Assembly: GCA_039679645.1 (NCBI GenBank)
Contig: JBDKUO010000039.1
Span: 62,001-126,000 of the forward strand
Length of the DNA stretch: 64,000 bases
From: Armatimonadota bacterium
Lineage (GTDB): Bacteria; Armatimonadota; UBA5829
Direction: 5' to 3'
Part shown: piece by piece, positions 16,233 through 23,995 of the stretch
Numbering within the stretch: position 1 is the stretch's first letter
Layout of the letters: the number at the start of each line of letters is the position of its first letter
Notes under the pieces: generated by a model
The model's database searches: none
Told to the model about the DNA's origin: nothing
Seen by the model: the letters and a program-made list of their open reading frames with translations, nothing else
Position numbers and translations under genes: made by a program

Positions 16233-17432
16233 TTGGAGGTTTTACAGGATACTGCGGATTGTGGCATGGCGGAGGTTGCAGGAAACATGCCGAAGGCAGT
16301 GTGCGACATATGGTCCGGCATGGAAGACAAGATATGGGTGATTCATCCCGCATGCAATACCAACTTTATGGTGAAGGATCTGTATAATGCGGCGACAGAC
16401 TCAAAAGGCGAGTTGGGAAAAAAGCTGGGCGGGCTGGCACTGAATGAACCGCAAGTCGAAGCTATTATCGATTTCATCACAAGGTCCGGCAGTCATGTAG
16501 TTGAGGGTGATGCTGCAGCGCGAATGCACATTTTGGCTACCCTCAGAAGTATATACAATCCCATTCAAGTGGGTGAAATCAATTCCTGGTCGTTAGGCAA
16601 GACCGATACCGAAATAGAAAATAACCGGCTATACAAACAAATCAGGCATCACAACATTGTGCTGATAGGCGGGCCTGAAGGCAATACCACCACCGATTTA
16701 TTCCTCAACAAAGCAAAGCTCGATTGGTTGTTCCCTAAAGATGATCGTTTTCAAATTCGGCGCTGGCCGGATGATACTGAGCCGATGCGGCCTGAGGGTA
16801 AGCGGCCTACGCTGGCTAGTGACTGTGGTGTGTTCATCAAGACTACAAATCCCTTTAACGAAAGGCGTCGCCTGTACGCAGTGATGGGTGCATTTGCATG
16901 GGGAACTCAGGCAGCGGCTGCGGCTGCATGTGACGAAGCATCCGCATCAGAAGTGGAGAATGCAAAACGCAGCGATTTCTTTGATATCGGCGCTTGGGTG
17001 CGTGTGCTCCCCGGAGAGGGCAAGGATACTCTTGGTCGTTTTGACGATCCCAGTTGCCGTTACCTCATCGAGTATCCTGAACCCGTCCACTGCGAAGAAA
17101 GAAAGATACACAAAAATCCCAGAGGTATCAATGAGACCCTGGCAGCGCACAAAAAGCAGCTTGTTTCATCAGTCCTCAACAGAGTCACTCTTCACACCAG
17201 GTTTTCAGATATCAGTTGCTTTGGCATGTCGGTGTGCGCGTTAACCGCATCCGCGCTCGCGATACTGTTCCATACATGCTACCAGAACAAGCCGATACTA
17301 ATAACGGCTGTCGGCGTATTTATTATTTCCGCGTTTACCAGCCTGATGTCTATGGTACGCTCACTGCATGGTTCAGTCAGTTGGAAAGACGTTTCCGATA
17401 ATCGCAGCTCGAATACGGGTGGCAAAAAATGA
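16233..17432 (+). CDS. unrecognised protein with two C-terminal membrane helices, first gene of a pair
   Basis: About 399 residues; family not recognised. Cytosolic-looking N-terminal part: IWVIHPACN near residue 35, a run IVLIGGPEGNTTTDLF near 148 (glycine-rich ligand-binding look), then TTNPFNERRRLYAVMGAFAWGTQAAAAA near 210-240. The C-terminus has two hydrophobic helices (about 330-350 and 352-375), so the domain faces one side of the membrane through a hairpin anchor. TTG 16233 has GGGAGG 5 nt upstream; later ATGs at 16264 and 16288 are alternatives. Its stop overlaps the next start by 4 nt. A ligand-sensing membrane protein is a guess; nothing proves it. Confidence 0.6.
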   Translation: MEVLQDTADCGMAEVAGNMPKAVCDIWSGMEDKIWVIHPACNTNFMVKDLYNAATDSKGELGKKLGGLALNEPQVEAIIDFITRSGSHVVEGDAAARMHILATLRSIYNPIQVGEINSWSLGKTDTEIENNRLYKQIRHHNIVLIGGPEGNTTTDLFLNKAKLDWLFPKDDRFQIRRWPDDTEPMRPEGKRPTLASDCGVFIKTTNPFNERRRLYAVMGAFAWGTQAAAAAACDEASASEVENAKRSDFFDIGAWVRVLPGEGKDTLGRFDDPSCRYLIEYPEPVHCEERKIHKNPRGINETLAAHKKQLVSSVLNRVTLHTRFSDISCFGMSVCALTASALAILFHTCYQNKPILITAVGVFIISAFTSLMSMVRSLHGSVSWKDVSDNRSSNTGGKK

Positions 17433-18235
17433 TAAACGGGTTGGATTTGCATCTTTTGCCGACTATTGTCGTTCTTGAGATAGTTGCTATGGCAATCGTC
17501 ATATTGGCCGCTGCATTGTTTACTCTGTTAGTAAAAGACAAGTTTGACCTGCTTGAAATAATCCTCAAAATCGCAGGCTTCTTTTTCAGACCAGAGGTCA
17601 TCAAAAAGATAAAAGCGTGGATCGATAATTTGTATTCCCGCCTGTCCGAACAAAAAATGCCGGCTAATCATTTCTTTGGGTGGTTGGTCGGGGAGGGTAT
17701 ATCTCTCGATATGTGCTGTCCCAAGAAGACCCCTCAGCGATATTTCAGGTTTACGGACAAGGATGAGGAAGGCAATGTGATACACACGGGCGTCAGATCA
17801 TGCAAGAGAAGTGAGTGCCGGCTGGGGCCGGAAGTGAAAGAGCCGCCCAGAAGACTGCGGAATATGTTGAACAATAACGCTTTTAAGCCTATTGATATGT
17901 ATCTTAAAATTCCTGATGTAAGAGACAGACAGGCTACGCGCTTTCAATCATTTGGTCCGGGAGAGGTTGTTGTCAGCACAAATATGGATGATAATATGAT
18001 CCTGTACCCGCAGGAAGGGTATATTGCAATCAAGCAAAAACTTAAGCATCTACTATACCCTGTGACAGTAAAAGAATGCCGAAAAGAAGGAAAGATCATC
18101 TATATACGATGCAAATTTTACGGATGGAATAATCAATCGGATCATAATATGCAGAAACTGGATAGTGTCTGCGCCCACTATGATGCCGAAGGTCACAAGC
18201 CGCCTGGGTTGGTCCGGGAGAAGTACATTAATTGA
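17429..18235 (+). CDS. unrecognised membrane-anchored protein, second gene of the pair
   Basis: 268 residues. One strong N-terminal transmembrane helix (about 10-35, IVVLEIVAMAIVILAAALF), a basic amphipathic stretch (KKIKAWIDNLYSRL), then a soluble domain with scattered cysteines (MCCPKK, RSCKRSECRLGP, IYIRCKFYGW, SVCAHYD) that could bind a metal. No family recognised. It starts within the stop of the preceding gene (ATGA overlap), so both proteins are probably made in fixed ratio and may form one complex. No terminator hairpin was evident after it. Confidence 0.6.
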   Translation: MINGLDLHLLPTIVVLEIVAMAIVILAAALFTLLVKDKFDLLEIILKIAGFFFRPEVIKKIKAWIDNLYSRLSEQKMPANHFFGWLVGEGISLDMCCPKKTPQRYFRFTDKDEEGNVIHTGVRSCKRSECRLGPEVKEPPRRLRNMLNNNAFKPIDMYLKIPDVRDRQATRFQSFGPGEVVVSTNMDDNMILYPQEGYIAIKQKLKHLLYPVTVKECRKEGKIIYIRCKFYGWNNQSDHNMQKLDSVCAHYDAEGHKPPGLVREKYIN

Positions 18236-18340
18236 GTTCGAGTATTGCCGGTAGACAATTGCTATAAGCGCCAAAACCCAGCAATTTTGTTGCTCGAATG
18301 CATTTCCTCTATCACAACACTTTCTTTCCCAACATTACCA

Positions 18341-18369
18341 TTGACAAGCACCCAATCTTATGATATAAA
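18341..18369 (+). promoter_or_regulatory. promoter TTGACA-N17-TATAAA of PEP-CTERM gene
   Basis: TTGACA 18341-18346, spacer 17, TATAAA 18364-18369. Transcription would begin near 18376, giving a 75-nt leader ending in a strong GGGGAGG. Confidence 0.72.
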
Positions 18370-18450
18370 GAACAAACTGATCATAAGTGTGATGCAAGCG
18401 TGGCGAATGGATGTGTTTCGCTGATCACAGCAAAGAAGGGAGGGGAGGAA

Positions 18451-19020
18451 ATGAAACGAGTTTTGTTGTCGATCGTAATGCTTGTTCTTATTGTTGCGGC
18501 TGTCCCGGCATTTTCGTTTAGCGCTTCGGTCCTTTGCCAGGGCAACATCTGTGGAGGTATTGGGGTTCGGGATTACCAGTATGAAGTCACCGTGACTGAT
18601 GGACTGATCTACCAGTTGCATGTGGGCACTTGCGACCCGAACCTGCAGGATTACTTCAACATTTTGATGCCTGCCGGCTGGAGTTTCAATATCTACAGCA
18701 TTATTGAGGATCATGCAGACACATTTACGCCTCATGGTCAGATATCGACTCCTACCGGGTCCTGCCAATGGTGCGCGGTATGGACCGACACGACCGGCCA
18801 GGGTGTGGCAAACGCGGTGTTCGGCTTTGACAATCCCAACAGCCCGCATGATGTCGGCTGGTTTATCAATTCCAGCGCTGCGGTTGAGAACTGGTCAATG
18901 CCTGTAGGTTTGGGCGATGGTCCGGTTCATGGTCCCACGGTCCCGGAGCCGTCCGGCCTGCTTGCATTGTTAAGCGGCCTTGGCGTTCTCAGTGGGGCCG
19001 TCGTTCGCATGAAGAAGTAA
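18451..19020 (+). CDS. PEP-CTERM sorting-domain protein
   Basis: 189 residues. Signal peptide about 1-24 (LLSIVMLVLIVAAVPAF), a small beta-rich middle with three or four cysteines (CQGNICGG, TGSCQWC), and a C-terminal tail with VPEP, a hydrophobic stretch and a final RMKK. Such tails are recognised by exosortases, which cut and anchor or release the protein at the envelope or in the exopolysaccharide matrix. No exosortase is in the window. ATG 18451 is preceded by GGGAGGGGAGG; an upstream in-frame GTG has none. A second PEP-CTERM gene lies at 45347. Confidence 0.85.
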   Translation: MKRVLLSIVMLVLIVAAVPAFSFSASVLCQGNICGGIGVRDYQYEVTVTDGLIYQLHVGTCDPNLQDYFNILMPAGWSFNIYSIIEDHADTFTPHGQISTPTGSCQWCAVWTDTTGQGVANAVFGFDNPNSPHDVGWFINSSAAVENWSMPVGLGDGPVHGPTVPEPSGLLALLSGLGVLSGAVVRMKK

Positions 19021-19049
19021 TATCTTTTTCGATCTAACTACCTCTTGAT

Positions 19050-19082
19050 TGCCTCTGCGAGACCCTCTGCAGGGGCATTTTT
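19050..19082 (+). terminator. intrinsic terminator after PEP-CTERM gene
   Basis: TGCCTCTGC (19050-19058) pairs with GCAGGGGCA (19069-19077), one wobble, followed by TTTTT. It lies 30 nt past the stop and reaches the end of convergent dinB. Confidence 0.78.
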
Positions 19083-20286
19083 ATGAGAAGTTTTTCTTGT
19101 CGAACCCATGAGTCTTTTCCAGAGCCTTTATCCCCACCAGGCTGGCTCGTTTGACTGTGAACTCTCCATATCTGTCGTTGATCTCGTCGACCGCCTTCAA
19201 GAGGTTCTTGCCGCGGGGGTCCGTAAAGAGGTCCATCTGGTGCGCATTCTTCGCCAGACTTGAGACGCATACCCCTACCAGCCGGATAGCGCGCCTGTCG
19301 GAGTTCTTGTTGAAGATCGACATAGCCGCTCTATATATATCAAAGCCGTCATCGAAGTATTCGCCGAATGTCTTTCTATAGCTGGCAAAATGCATATCGG
19401 CGTATCTGATCACAAGCGTGATAGTCCTTCCGGCGAAACCCTGCTCCCTGAGCCTGCGCCCGACCATTTCCGAAAGCCTCAGCAGATGGCGGCCTACGAG
19501 GTCGAGGTTGCGAGTGTTGCGGCTGAGAGTATAGGAGTGGCTTACCGATTTAATATCCGGCTTGCCGTAGTAAGGGATTATCGCCGGGCTGTAGATGCCG
19601 TTGCCCATCTCGTGCAGCGCCTCGCCGAGCACTCCGAACTTTAGCTTGAGTATATTTTTCGGCGTTCGACCAAGCTGCCCCGCGGTCGTGATCCCCATCT
19701 TTTCAAGCTGGACCCTGAGCCTCTCGCCGATACCATGAAGCTTTTCAACAGGCAGGTTTTCAAGCAGGCCTTTGACGTCTTCGCGCGTGATCTCGACCAG
19801 CCCATCCGGCTTTTGTATATTGGCTGCAAGTTTGGCGAGCATGATATTAGGTGCGATACCGACGGAGCAGGTCAGCCCGAACTCCGCGCGAATACGCCGT
19901 TTGATCGCATGGCCGATGCTCCATGCGCCGCCGAATTGCTCCTGCGTGTGAGTGACGTCCAGGAAGCACTCATCAATGGAATATATCTCCATCATGTCCG
20001 TGTAATCGCCGCAGATATCGAATATACGGCGCGCGGTATCGGAATACTTCGTCGAGTCTCCGGTCACGATAATTGCGTCCGGGCACTTTTCTATTGCCTG
20101 GAAAGTCGCCATCCCCGAGTGGATTCCATACGGCCTGGCCTCATAGCTTGCTGCAGCCACGACAGAGCGCTTGGCAAGGCTCCCACCGACCAGCACGGGC
20201 TTGCCGCGCAGCGCCGGATTGCACCGCTGCTCTACATTGGCGAAAAATGCGTTCATGTCTACGAGTATGATCGTGCGGTCTTCCAT
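19081..20286 (-). CDS. dinB: DNA polymerase IV (Y-family translesion polymerase)
   Basis: 401 residues. Palm motifs IILVDMNAFFANVEQ and YSIDECFLDVT carry the catalytic Asp/Asp-Glu; SYEARPYGI and the HhH segment (LHGIGERLRVQL) follow. The little-finger domain leads to QMDLF near the C-terminus, a plausible sliding-clamp-binding box (QxxLF). It copies past damaged bases with low fidelity. ATG 20286 is used; a TTG 18 nt upstream has GGAGG, but that GGAGG lies inside a strong hairpin. A small companion gene (20389-20643) precedes it on the same strand. No LexA-type box was recognised. Confidence 0.95.
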   Translation of the reverse strand: MEDRTIILVDMNAFFANVEQRCNPALRGKPVLVGGSLAKRSVVAAASYEARPYGIHSGMATFQAIEKCPDAIIVTGDSTKYSDTARRIFDICGDYTDMMEIYSIDECFLDVTHTQEQFGGAWSIGHAIKRRIRAEFGLTCSVGIAPNIMLAKLAANIQKPDGLVEITREDVKGLLENLPVEKLHGIGERLRVQLEKMGITTAGQLGRTPKNILKLKFGVLGEALHEMGNGIYSPAIIPYYGKPDIKSVSHSYTLSRNTRNLDLVGRHLLRLSEMVGRRLREQGFAGRTITLVIRYADMHFASYRKTFGEYFDDGFDIYRAAMSIFNKNSDRRAIRLVGVCVSSLAKNAHQMDLFTDPRGKNLLKAVDEINDRYGEFTVKRASLVGIKALEKTHGFDKKNFS

Positions 20287-20310
20287 ATTTTCACCATGCT
20301 GCAATTACAT

Positions 20311-20336
20311 CCCTCCAGGTATCCCTACCTGGAGGG
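20311..20336. repeat. palindrome CCCTCCAGGTA-TCCC-TACCTGGAGGG just before dinB
   Basis: Perfect 11-bp stem (20311-20321 / 20326-20336). A further half copy, GATACCTGGAGGC, follows at about 20365-20376, and a longer copy is at 54362-54398. It lies 24 nt before the dinB ATG and could fold in its mRNA leader. Confidence 0.65.
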
Positions 20337-20388
20337 TATCCACCCAGTCTTGCCTTCCAGTAAGATACCTGGAGGCATAAGAAGATTT

Positions 20389-20643
20389 TTAACCCGAGCA
20401 TACTTTGCTGAGTGTCCACTCCAAAGTCAGCGAGTTGAAGCAAAGCTCGTACATATTTGATCCGACAGTCACGGAGTAATGCCTCAGCTTTGCCGAGCCG
20501 ATGTTGCTGCTCCACGCGAAATTTATCGCGCCGATCTTGTAATACCGGCTGCGCCACAAAAACCAGACGGGTTTTGCCTTGCCCTTATCGAACGCCGCTC
20601 CCACGCGGATTTCTTCATCAACCGCCGCTGTTTCCACGCTCAT
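20389..20643 (-). CDS. small DUF6504-like protein upstream of dinB
   Basis: 84 residues. The stretch KPVWFLWRSRYYKIGAINFA followed by a tyrosine-rich beta pattern (LRHYSVTVGSNMYELCF) resembles small proteins found beside Y-family polymerase and ImuB genes in actinobacteria (DUF6504); the match is from memory, not from a search. It is on the same strand as dinB, with 102 nt between. GAGG lies close to the ATG, a weak binding site. Function unknown; a helper or regulator of translesion synthesis is possible. Confidence 0.6.
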   Translation of the reverse strand: MSVETAAVDEEIRVGAAFDKGKAKPVWFLWRSRYYKIGAINFAWSSNIGSAKLRHYSVTVGSNMYELCFNSLTLEWTLSKVCSG

Positions 20644-20777
20644 TACCTCTGCGCAGTAGTTTGCTATATGGATTGTAGCGAACGCATGTTCGTTTGTCAA
20701 GTAGTATTTACCCAGGAGGAATCGGTTTAATACATGTCCAATGAGATTCAAAGCATAATACGGCGACGGAGGCAAAA

Positions 20778-21608
20778 ATGACACACGATCAAACCGGGCA
20801 TGCAGTGATTTTCGCGGTTTCGGACGCAAGCGGTGAGACAGCCGAGCGGATTGTCCAATCGGCGCTGGTGCAGTTTAAGGACGCGGATGCGACTATTATC
20901 CGCCGCAGTCAGGTCAATACGCCGGATCAGGTAAAGTCGGTGGTCCAGGAAGCAGCCAATAACAAGGCGCCCATCGTGCATACATTAGTCTCCAGCGACC
21001 TTCGCGCTCTCATACTTGACCAGGCGCGGCTATTTCATGTGGAGGCAGTGGACCTGATGGGTCCCGTTCTGGACCGCCTGGCAAACCTCTTGAAGCTCCA
21101 CCCAATGCAGCAGCCTGGGCTTTTGAGCCAATTGATTGATGCCAGGACACGGGAGATCGAGGCTGTCGAATATGCATTTCGCCATGACGACGGTCAGCGT
21201 CCCGAGGGTCTTGACCGTGCGGATATAGTACTAGTCGGAATATCCCGCACCATGAAGACTCCTATTATGCTATATTTGGCATATCGCGGGTGGTTTGTGG
21301 CGAATGTGCCTATCGTGCCTGAGATTCCTCTGCCCGATGAGCTTTTTGATGTGCCCGCAGAGCGTGTGTTTTGCCTGTATATGTCTCCAAGTCGCCTTCA
21401 GGACCTCCGCCGTGTGCGTGCAGCCTCCTTGAAGCTGCCTGAGGAGCCATATGCGTCGGTTGAGTTTATCCGCCAGGAACTTCAACATGCCCGCATGCTC
21501 TGTGCAGAGCACGGCTGGCGAAAGGTCGATACGACTGATAAGTCCGTTGAGGAGGCGACCAGGGAGATACTCACTCTGCTTGCTGTGAATGGACTGGGGG
21601 CGAGGTGA
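20778..21608 (+). CDS. bifunctional PPDK/PEP-synthase regulatory kinase/phosphorylase (DUF299)
   Basis: 276 residues. Family features: FAVSDASGETAE at the N-terminus, DLMGPVLDRL, and the P-loop-like GISRTMKTPIMLYLA (usually G-x-SR-T-SKTP). These proteins use ADP to inactivate, and phosphate to reactivate, pyruvate phosphate dikinase or PEP synthetase by phosphorylating an active-site threonine, controlling pyruvate/PEP flux. Which target applies cannot be told, as neither enzyme is in the window. ATG 20778 has GGAGG 5 nt upstream. An 8-bp tandem repeat begins 3 nt after the stop. Confidence 0.92.
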   Translation: MTHDQTGHAVIFAVSDASGETAERIVQSALVQFKDADATIIRRSQVNTPDQVKSVVQEAANNKAPIVHTLVSSDLRALILDQARLFHVEAVDLMGPVLDRLANLLKLHPMQQPGLLSQLIDARTREIEAVEYAFRHDDGQRPEGLDRADIVLVGISRTMKTPIMLYLAYRGWFVANVPIVPEIPLPDELFDVPAERVFCLYMSPSRLQDLRRVRAASLKLPEEPYASVEFIRQELQHARMLCAEHGWRKVDTTDKSVEEATREILTLLAVNGLGAR

Positions 21609-21610
21609 GT

Positions 21611-21643
21611 CATAACGTCATAACGTCATAACGTCACAACGTC
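21611..21643. repeat. tandem repeat of CATAACGT, four units
   Basis: Three identical copies of CATAACGT followed by CACAACGT and a trailing C. It begins right after the stop of the PPDK regulator and leads into a dispersed palindrome. Confidence 0.85.
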
Positions 21644-21647
21644 GGGT

Positions 21648-21725
21648 GTTTCTGGATTTGAGGAGCGGATGAAGAAGTAATTGCTTATGAAATTATGTAT
21701 TGAACTGCTCCAGAAATCCCGAAAC
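21648..21725. repeat. dispersed palindromic repeat, copy 2 (TTTCGGGATTT family)
   Basis: GTTTCTGGATTTGAGGAGCGG at the left and CTGCTCCAGAAATCCCGAAAC at the right form an imperfect stem around about 36 nt. Copy 1 (13953-14026) shares the arms, GGATTTGAGGAG and TTGAAC-x-GCTCC-x-GAAATCCCGAAAC. Confidence 0.65.
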
Positions 21726-21770
21726 AGAAGGTTGCTAGTGTGCTATGATATCTCAAAGGAAGTTAGTCTC

Positions 21771-22469
21771 TTGGCACATACAAAGAAAACACCCCCGCAA
21801 CAACCAAACCTCTGGCGCGAGCAATGGTCAGGCAAAGTCCGCGCGCCTGATGACATGGTCCGCTTTGTGGACTCAGTAGGCTGCTGCACAAGTAAAGAAC
21901 TGCCCAAGTTTCCGCATTTTCCTAATCAAAGCGCAGTGATTGCCGAGGTCGACCCAAGTGTGTCGCACCCCTGGTTCTGGAAAGACGATCTGCATATCGA
22001 AAAGCGCATCTACTACACGCGAGTCTTCGGCGGCCAGCCTGGCTTCATCTCATACGCGATGCTGCCGGCATTCATGGCCACAAACGGCGCGGTTTACGAT
22101 GAACTCCTCTTCAATGGTGTGCTCACACCGGAACATAGGCTGATTTACGACATCATCGAGGCGAGCGGCCCAATTCCCATAAAAGAATTGAAACGCCAAC
22201 TTACTCCGAGCGCGAAAGCTGCCGCTGACCGCGTCCTCCACGATTTCGACAGGCAGTTCATCATCACAAAGACCGGTATTACAGGCCGGACCATGGGCAC
22301 ATACGGTTATATATGGGACTTGGTCGAGCGCTGGGTTCCGGATATGCTTACCGCCGCCGACCGCCTGGGTCGCGTCAAAGCTGAAGTTATGATACGCGAA
22401 CACCTAACGTCATTCGGCATAGCACCGGACTCAGCAGTCTACTCAAAGATTCTGGGTTGGTCCCAGTAA
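21771..22469 (+). CDS. AlkZ/YcaQ-like winged-helix protein
   Basis: About 232 residues. The pattern (DDMVRFVDSVGCCTSKEL early, then WFWKDDLHIEKRIYYTRVFGG, MLPAFMATNG, and a winged-helix-like stretch IKELKRQLTPSAKAAADRVLHDFDRQF) resembles small relatives of the AlkZ/YcaQ DNA glycosylases, which unhook interstrand crosslinks. The relation is from memory and the catalytic QxQ motif was not seen, so it may be a DNA-binding protein only. TTG 21771 is chosen, with AAAGGAAG 8 nt upstream; the longer frame would start inside the repeat at 21648-21725. Confidence 0.55.
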   Translation: MAHTKKTPPQQPNLWREQWSGKVRAPDDMVRFVDSVGCCTSKELPKFPHFPNQSAVIAEVDPSVSHPWFWKDDLHIEKRIYYTRVFGGQPGFISYAMLPAFMATNGAVYDELLFNGVLTPEHRLIYDIIEASGPIPIKELKRQLTPSAKAAADRVLHDFDRQFIITKTGITGRTMGTYGYIWDLVERWVPDMLTAADRLGRVKAEVMIREHLTSFGIAPDSAVYSKILGWSQ

Positions 22470-22684
22470 GCGACATTTTATAACGATCCTTCTAGTCTGC
22501 ACCTCCGAAAATTCCTGTGCTTTTGTTCGGACAGATTTAAAATCTGCGCCGAAAAGGGCAAAATGGCATCTCTGATGCCATCACCTAACGCTTATATGCA
22601 AACTTAGCAGCTAACCGGGATCACAGAGTCCGAAATTGCCCCAAAGGGGCCAGATTGCAAATCTGCCCCAACAGAATATTGACC

Positions 22685-22713
22685 TTGACCATCCCACCTC
22701 AGCGGACTAGAAT
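22685..22713 (+). promoter_or_regulatory. promoter TTGACC-N17-TAGAAT of DUF815-tex
   Basis: TTGACC 22685-22690, TAGAAT 22708-22713, spacing 17; TCGGAGG at 22724-22730 precedes the ATG at 22739. The upstream gap (22470-22684) has only small palindromes such as CAGATT-x3-AATCTG. Confidence 0.65.
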
Positions 22714-22738
22714 ATCGATGTAATCGGAGGTTGCAGTA

Positions 22739-23992
22739 ATGGGTGTTGCGGAACGTATATCGATATTCGGCTCGGTCCTGGATGATGCGGCTGTCAGGCT
22801 GATGCTGGACATGCTCGATGATAATAAGACGGATGATGAGCGCGCCAGGGCATCTTTGTTTGCGATCCTGGCTGAGAGCGCCGAGATGGCGAGCCAGCCT
22901 GTTGTAGGAAACGCATGGCAGAATCACCTTATGAATGTGATCCTTGCCGATGACAATATATTCGCGCGCAAGGCCGAGATGGTCGGCATCGATGGGATGG
23001 GGGAGTCCCTGGTGAGCCAGGTCGGCACTGAACTCAAAGCCCTTAAGGATATGTATGATACCGATATCGACTCTATCCTGGCGGGCTACCCTTCTCTGGA
23101 CACATTCAAGCCGATAGCCGCCTCACGGGTGGATGAACGCCTAATGGATATCAAGAGATTGCTGAGCGGATGCAGCGACTGGCCAGCGTGTCTCGAACGA
23201 ATCGCCGGTTATTACTCTTCGAGCGGCACGGGACTTTTCGGCAAATATTATGCCTTCAGGTGGCTGAGAGCAGCAAGCGGAGGCAAACTCAAGGGCATAG
23301 AATCTCCCGACCCGATCCGCCTGGACGACCTGGTAGAATATGAATGGCAGCGCGAGGCTGTCTCTCGAAATACTCAGAAACTGCTGGCGGGTCTGCCGTC
23401 CAACAATATGCTCCTATACGGTGACCGCGGCACGGGCAAGTCCTCGACAGTTAAAGCCATGCTCAATGAGTATGCCCAGCGCAAGCTGCGACTGGTGGAA
23501 GTCGCTAAGGACGATCTCACCGAACTGCCGGACATCCTCTCGATCCTGCGCAAGCGTCCCGAGAAGTTCATACTCTTTATAGATGACCTCTCCTTTGAGG
23601 AGAATGAGACTCAGTATAAGGCGCTCAAGGCGGTGCTGGAGGGCGGTCTGGAAGCCAGACCGGTGAACGTGGCGCTGTATGCCACCTCGAACAGACGCAA
23701 TATAGTGAAAGAGCGCTTCTCGGACCGCCAGAAGAATGACGATGAGGTGCATCCCGGCGACACTATGCAGGAGAAGCTCTCACTTTCAGACCGGTTCGGG
23801 ATCAAGCTGCCGTTCCTCGCGCCTGACCAGGACGAGTTTTTGAAGATAGTCGAGACCCTTGCCTCACGCGCGGATATCGAGATGACCGAAGACCTGCGAA
23901 AGAGCGCACTTTCCTGGCAGCACGCGCGATCAGGCCGCAGCGCGCGCCAGTTTGTGGACTATTGGATCGGCGAGAAAGGGCTTATGAGGTAG
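22739..23992 (+). CDS. AAA+ ATPase of the DUF815 family
   Basis: 417 residues. An all-helical N-terminal half (to about 195) precedes an AAA+ domain: LDDLVEYEWQ, Walker A GDRGTGKSS near residue 228, Walker B FILFIDDLSF near 281, sensor-1-like YATSNRRN near 318, and a sensor-2 region SGRSARQFVDYW. Family relatives (COG2607) are ATPases of unknown physiological role. It has its own promoter and runs into tex with only 3 nt between, so the pair is cotranscribed. All ATPase residues look intact. Function beyond ATP hydrolysis is unknown. Confidence 0.88.
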   Translation: MGVAERISIFGSVLDDAAVRLMLDMLDDNKTDDERARASLFAILAESAEMASQPVVGNAWQNHLMNVILADDNIFARKAEMVGIDGMGESLVSQVGTELKALKDMYDTDIDSILAGYPSLDTFKPIAASRVDERLMDIKRLLSGCSDWPACLERIAGYYSSSGTGLFGKYYAFRWLRAASGGKLKGIESPDPIRLDDLVEYEWQREAVSRNTQKLLAGLPSNNMLLYGDRGTGKSSTVKAMLNEYAQRKLRLVEVAKDDLTELPDILSILRKRPEKFILFIDDLSFEENETQYKALKAVLEGGLEARPVNVALYATSNRRNIVKERFSDRQKNDDEVHPGDTMQEKLSLSDRFGIKLPFLAPDQDEFLKIVETLASRADIEMTEDLRKSALSWQHARSGRSARQFVDYWIGEKGLMR

Positions 23993-23995
23993 TTG

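Noticed and set aside
21611-21643. Iteron-like origin of replication
   Set aside because: Four 8-bp repeats alone, with no DnaA boxes, AT-rich stretch or initiator gene, do not support an origin.
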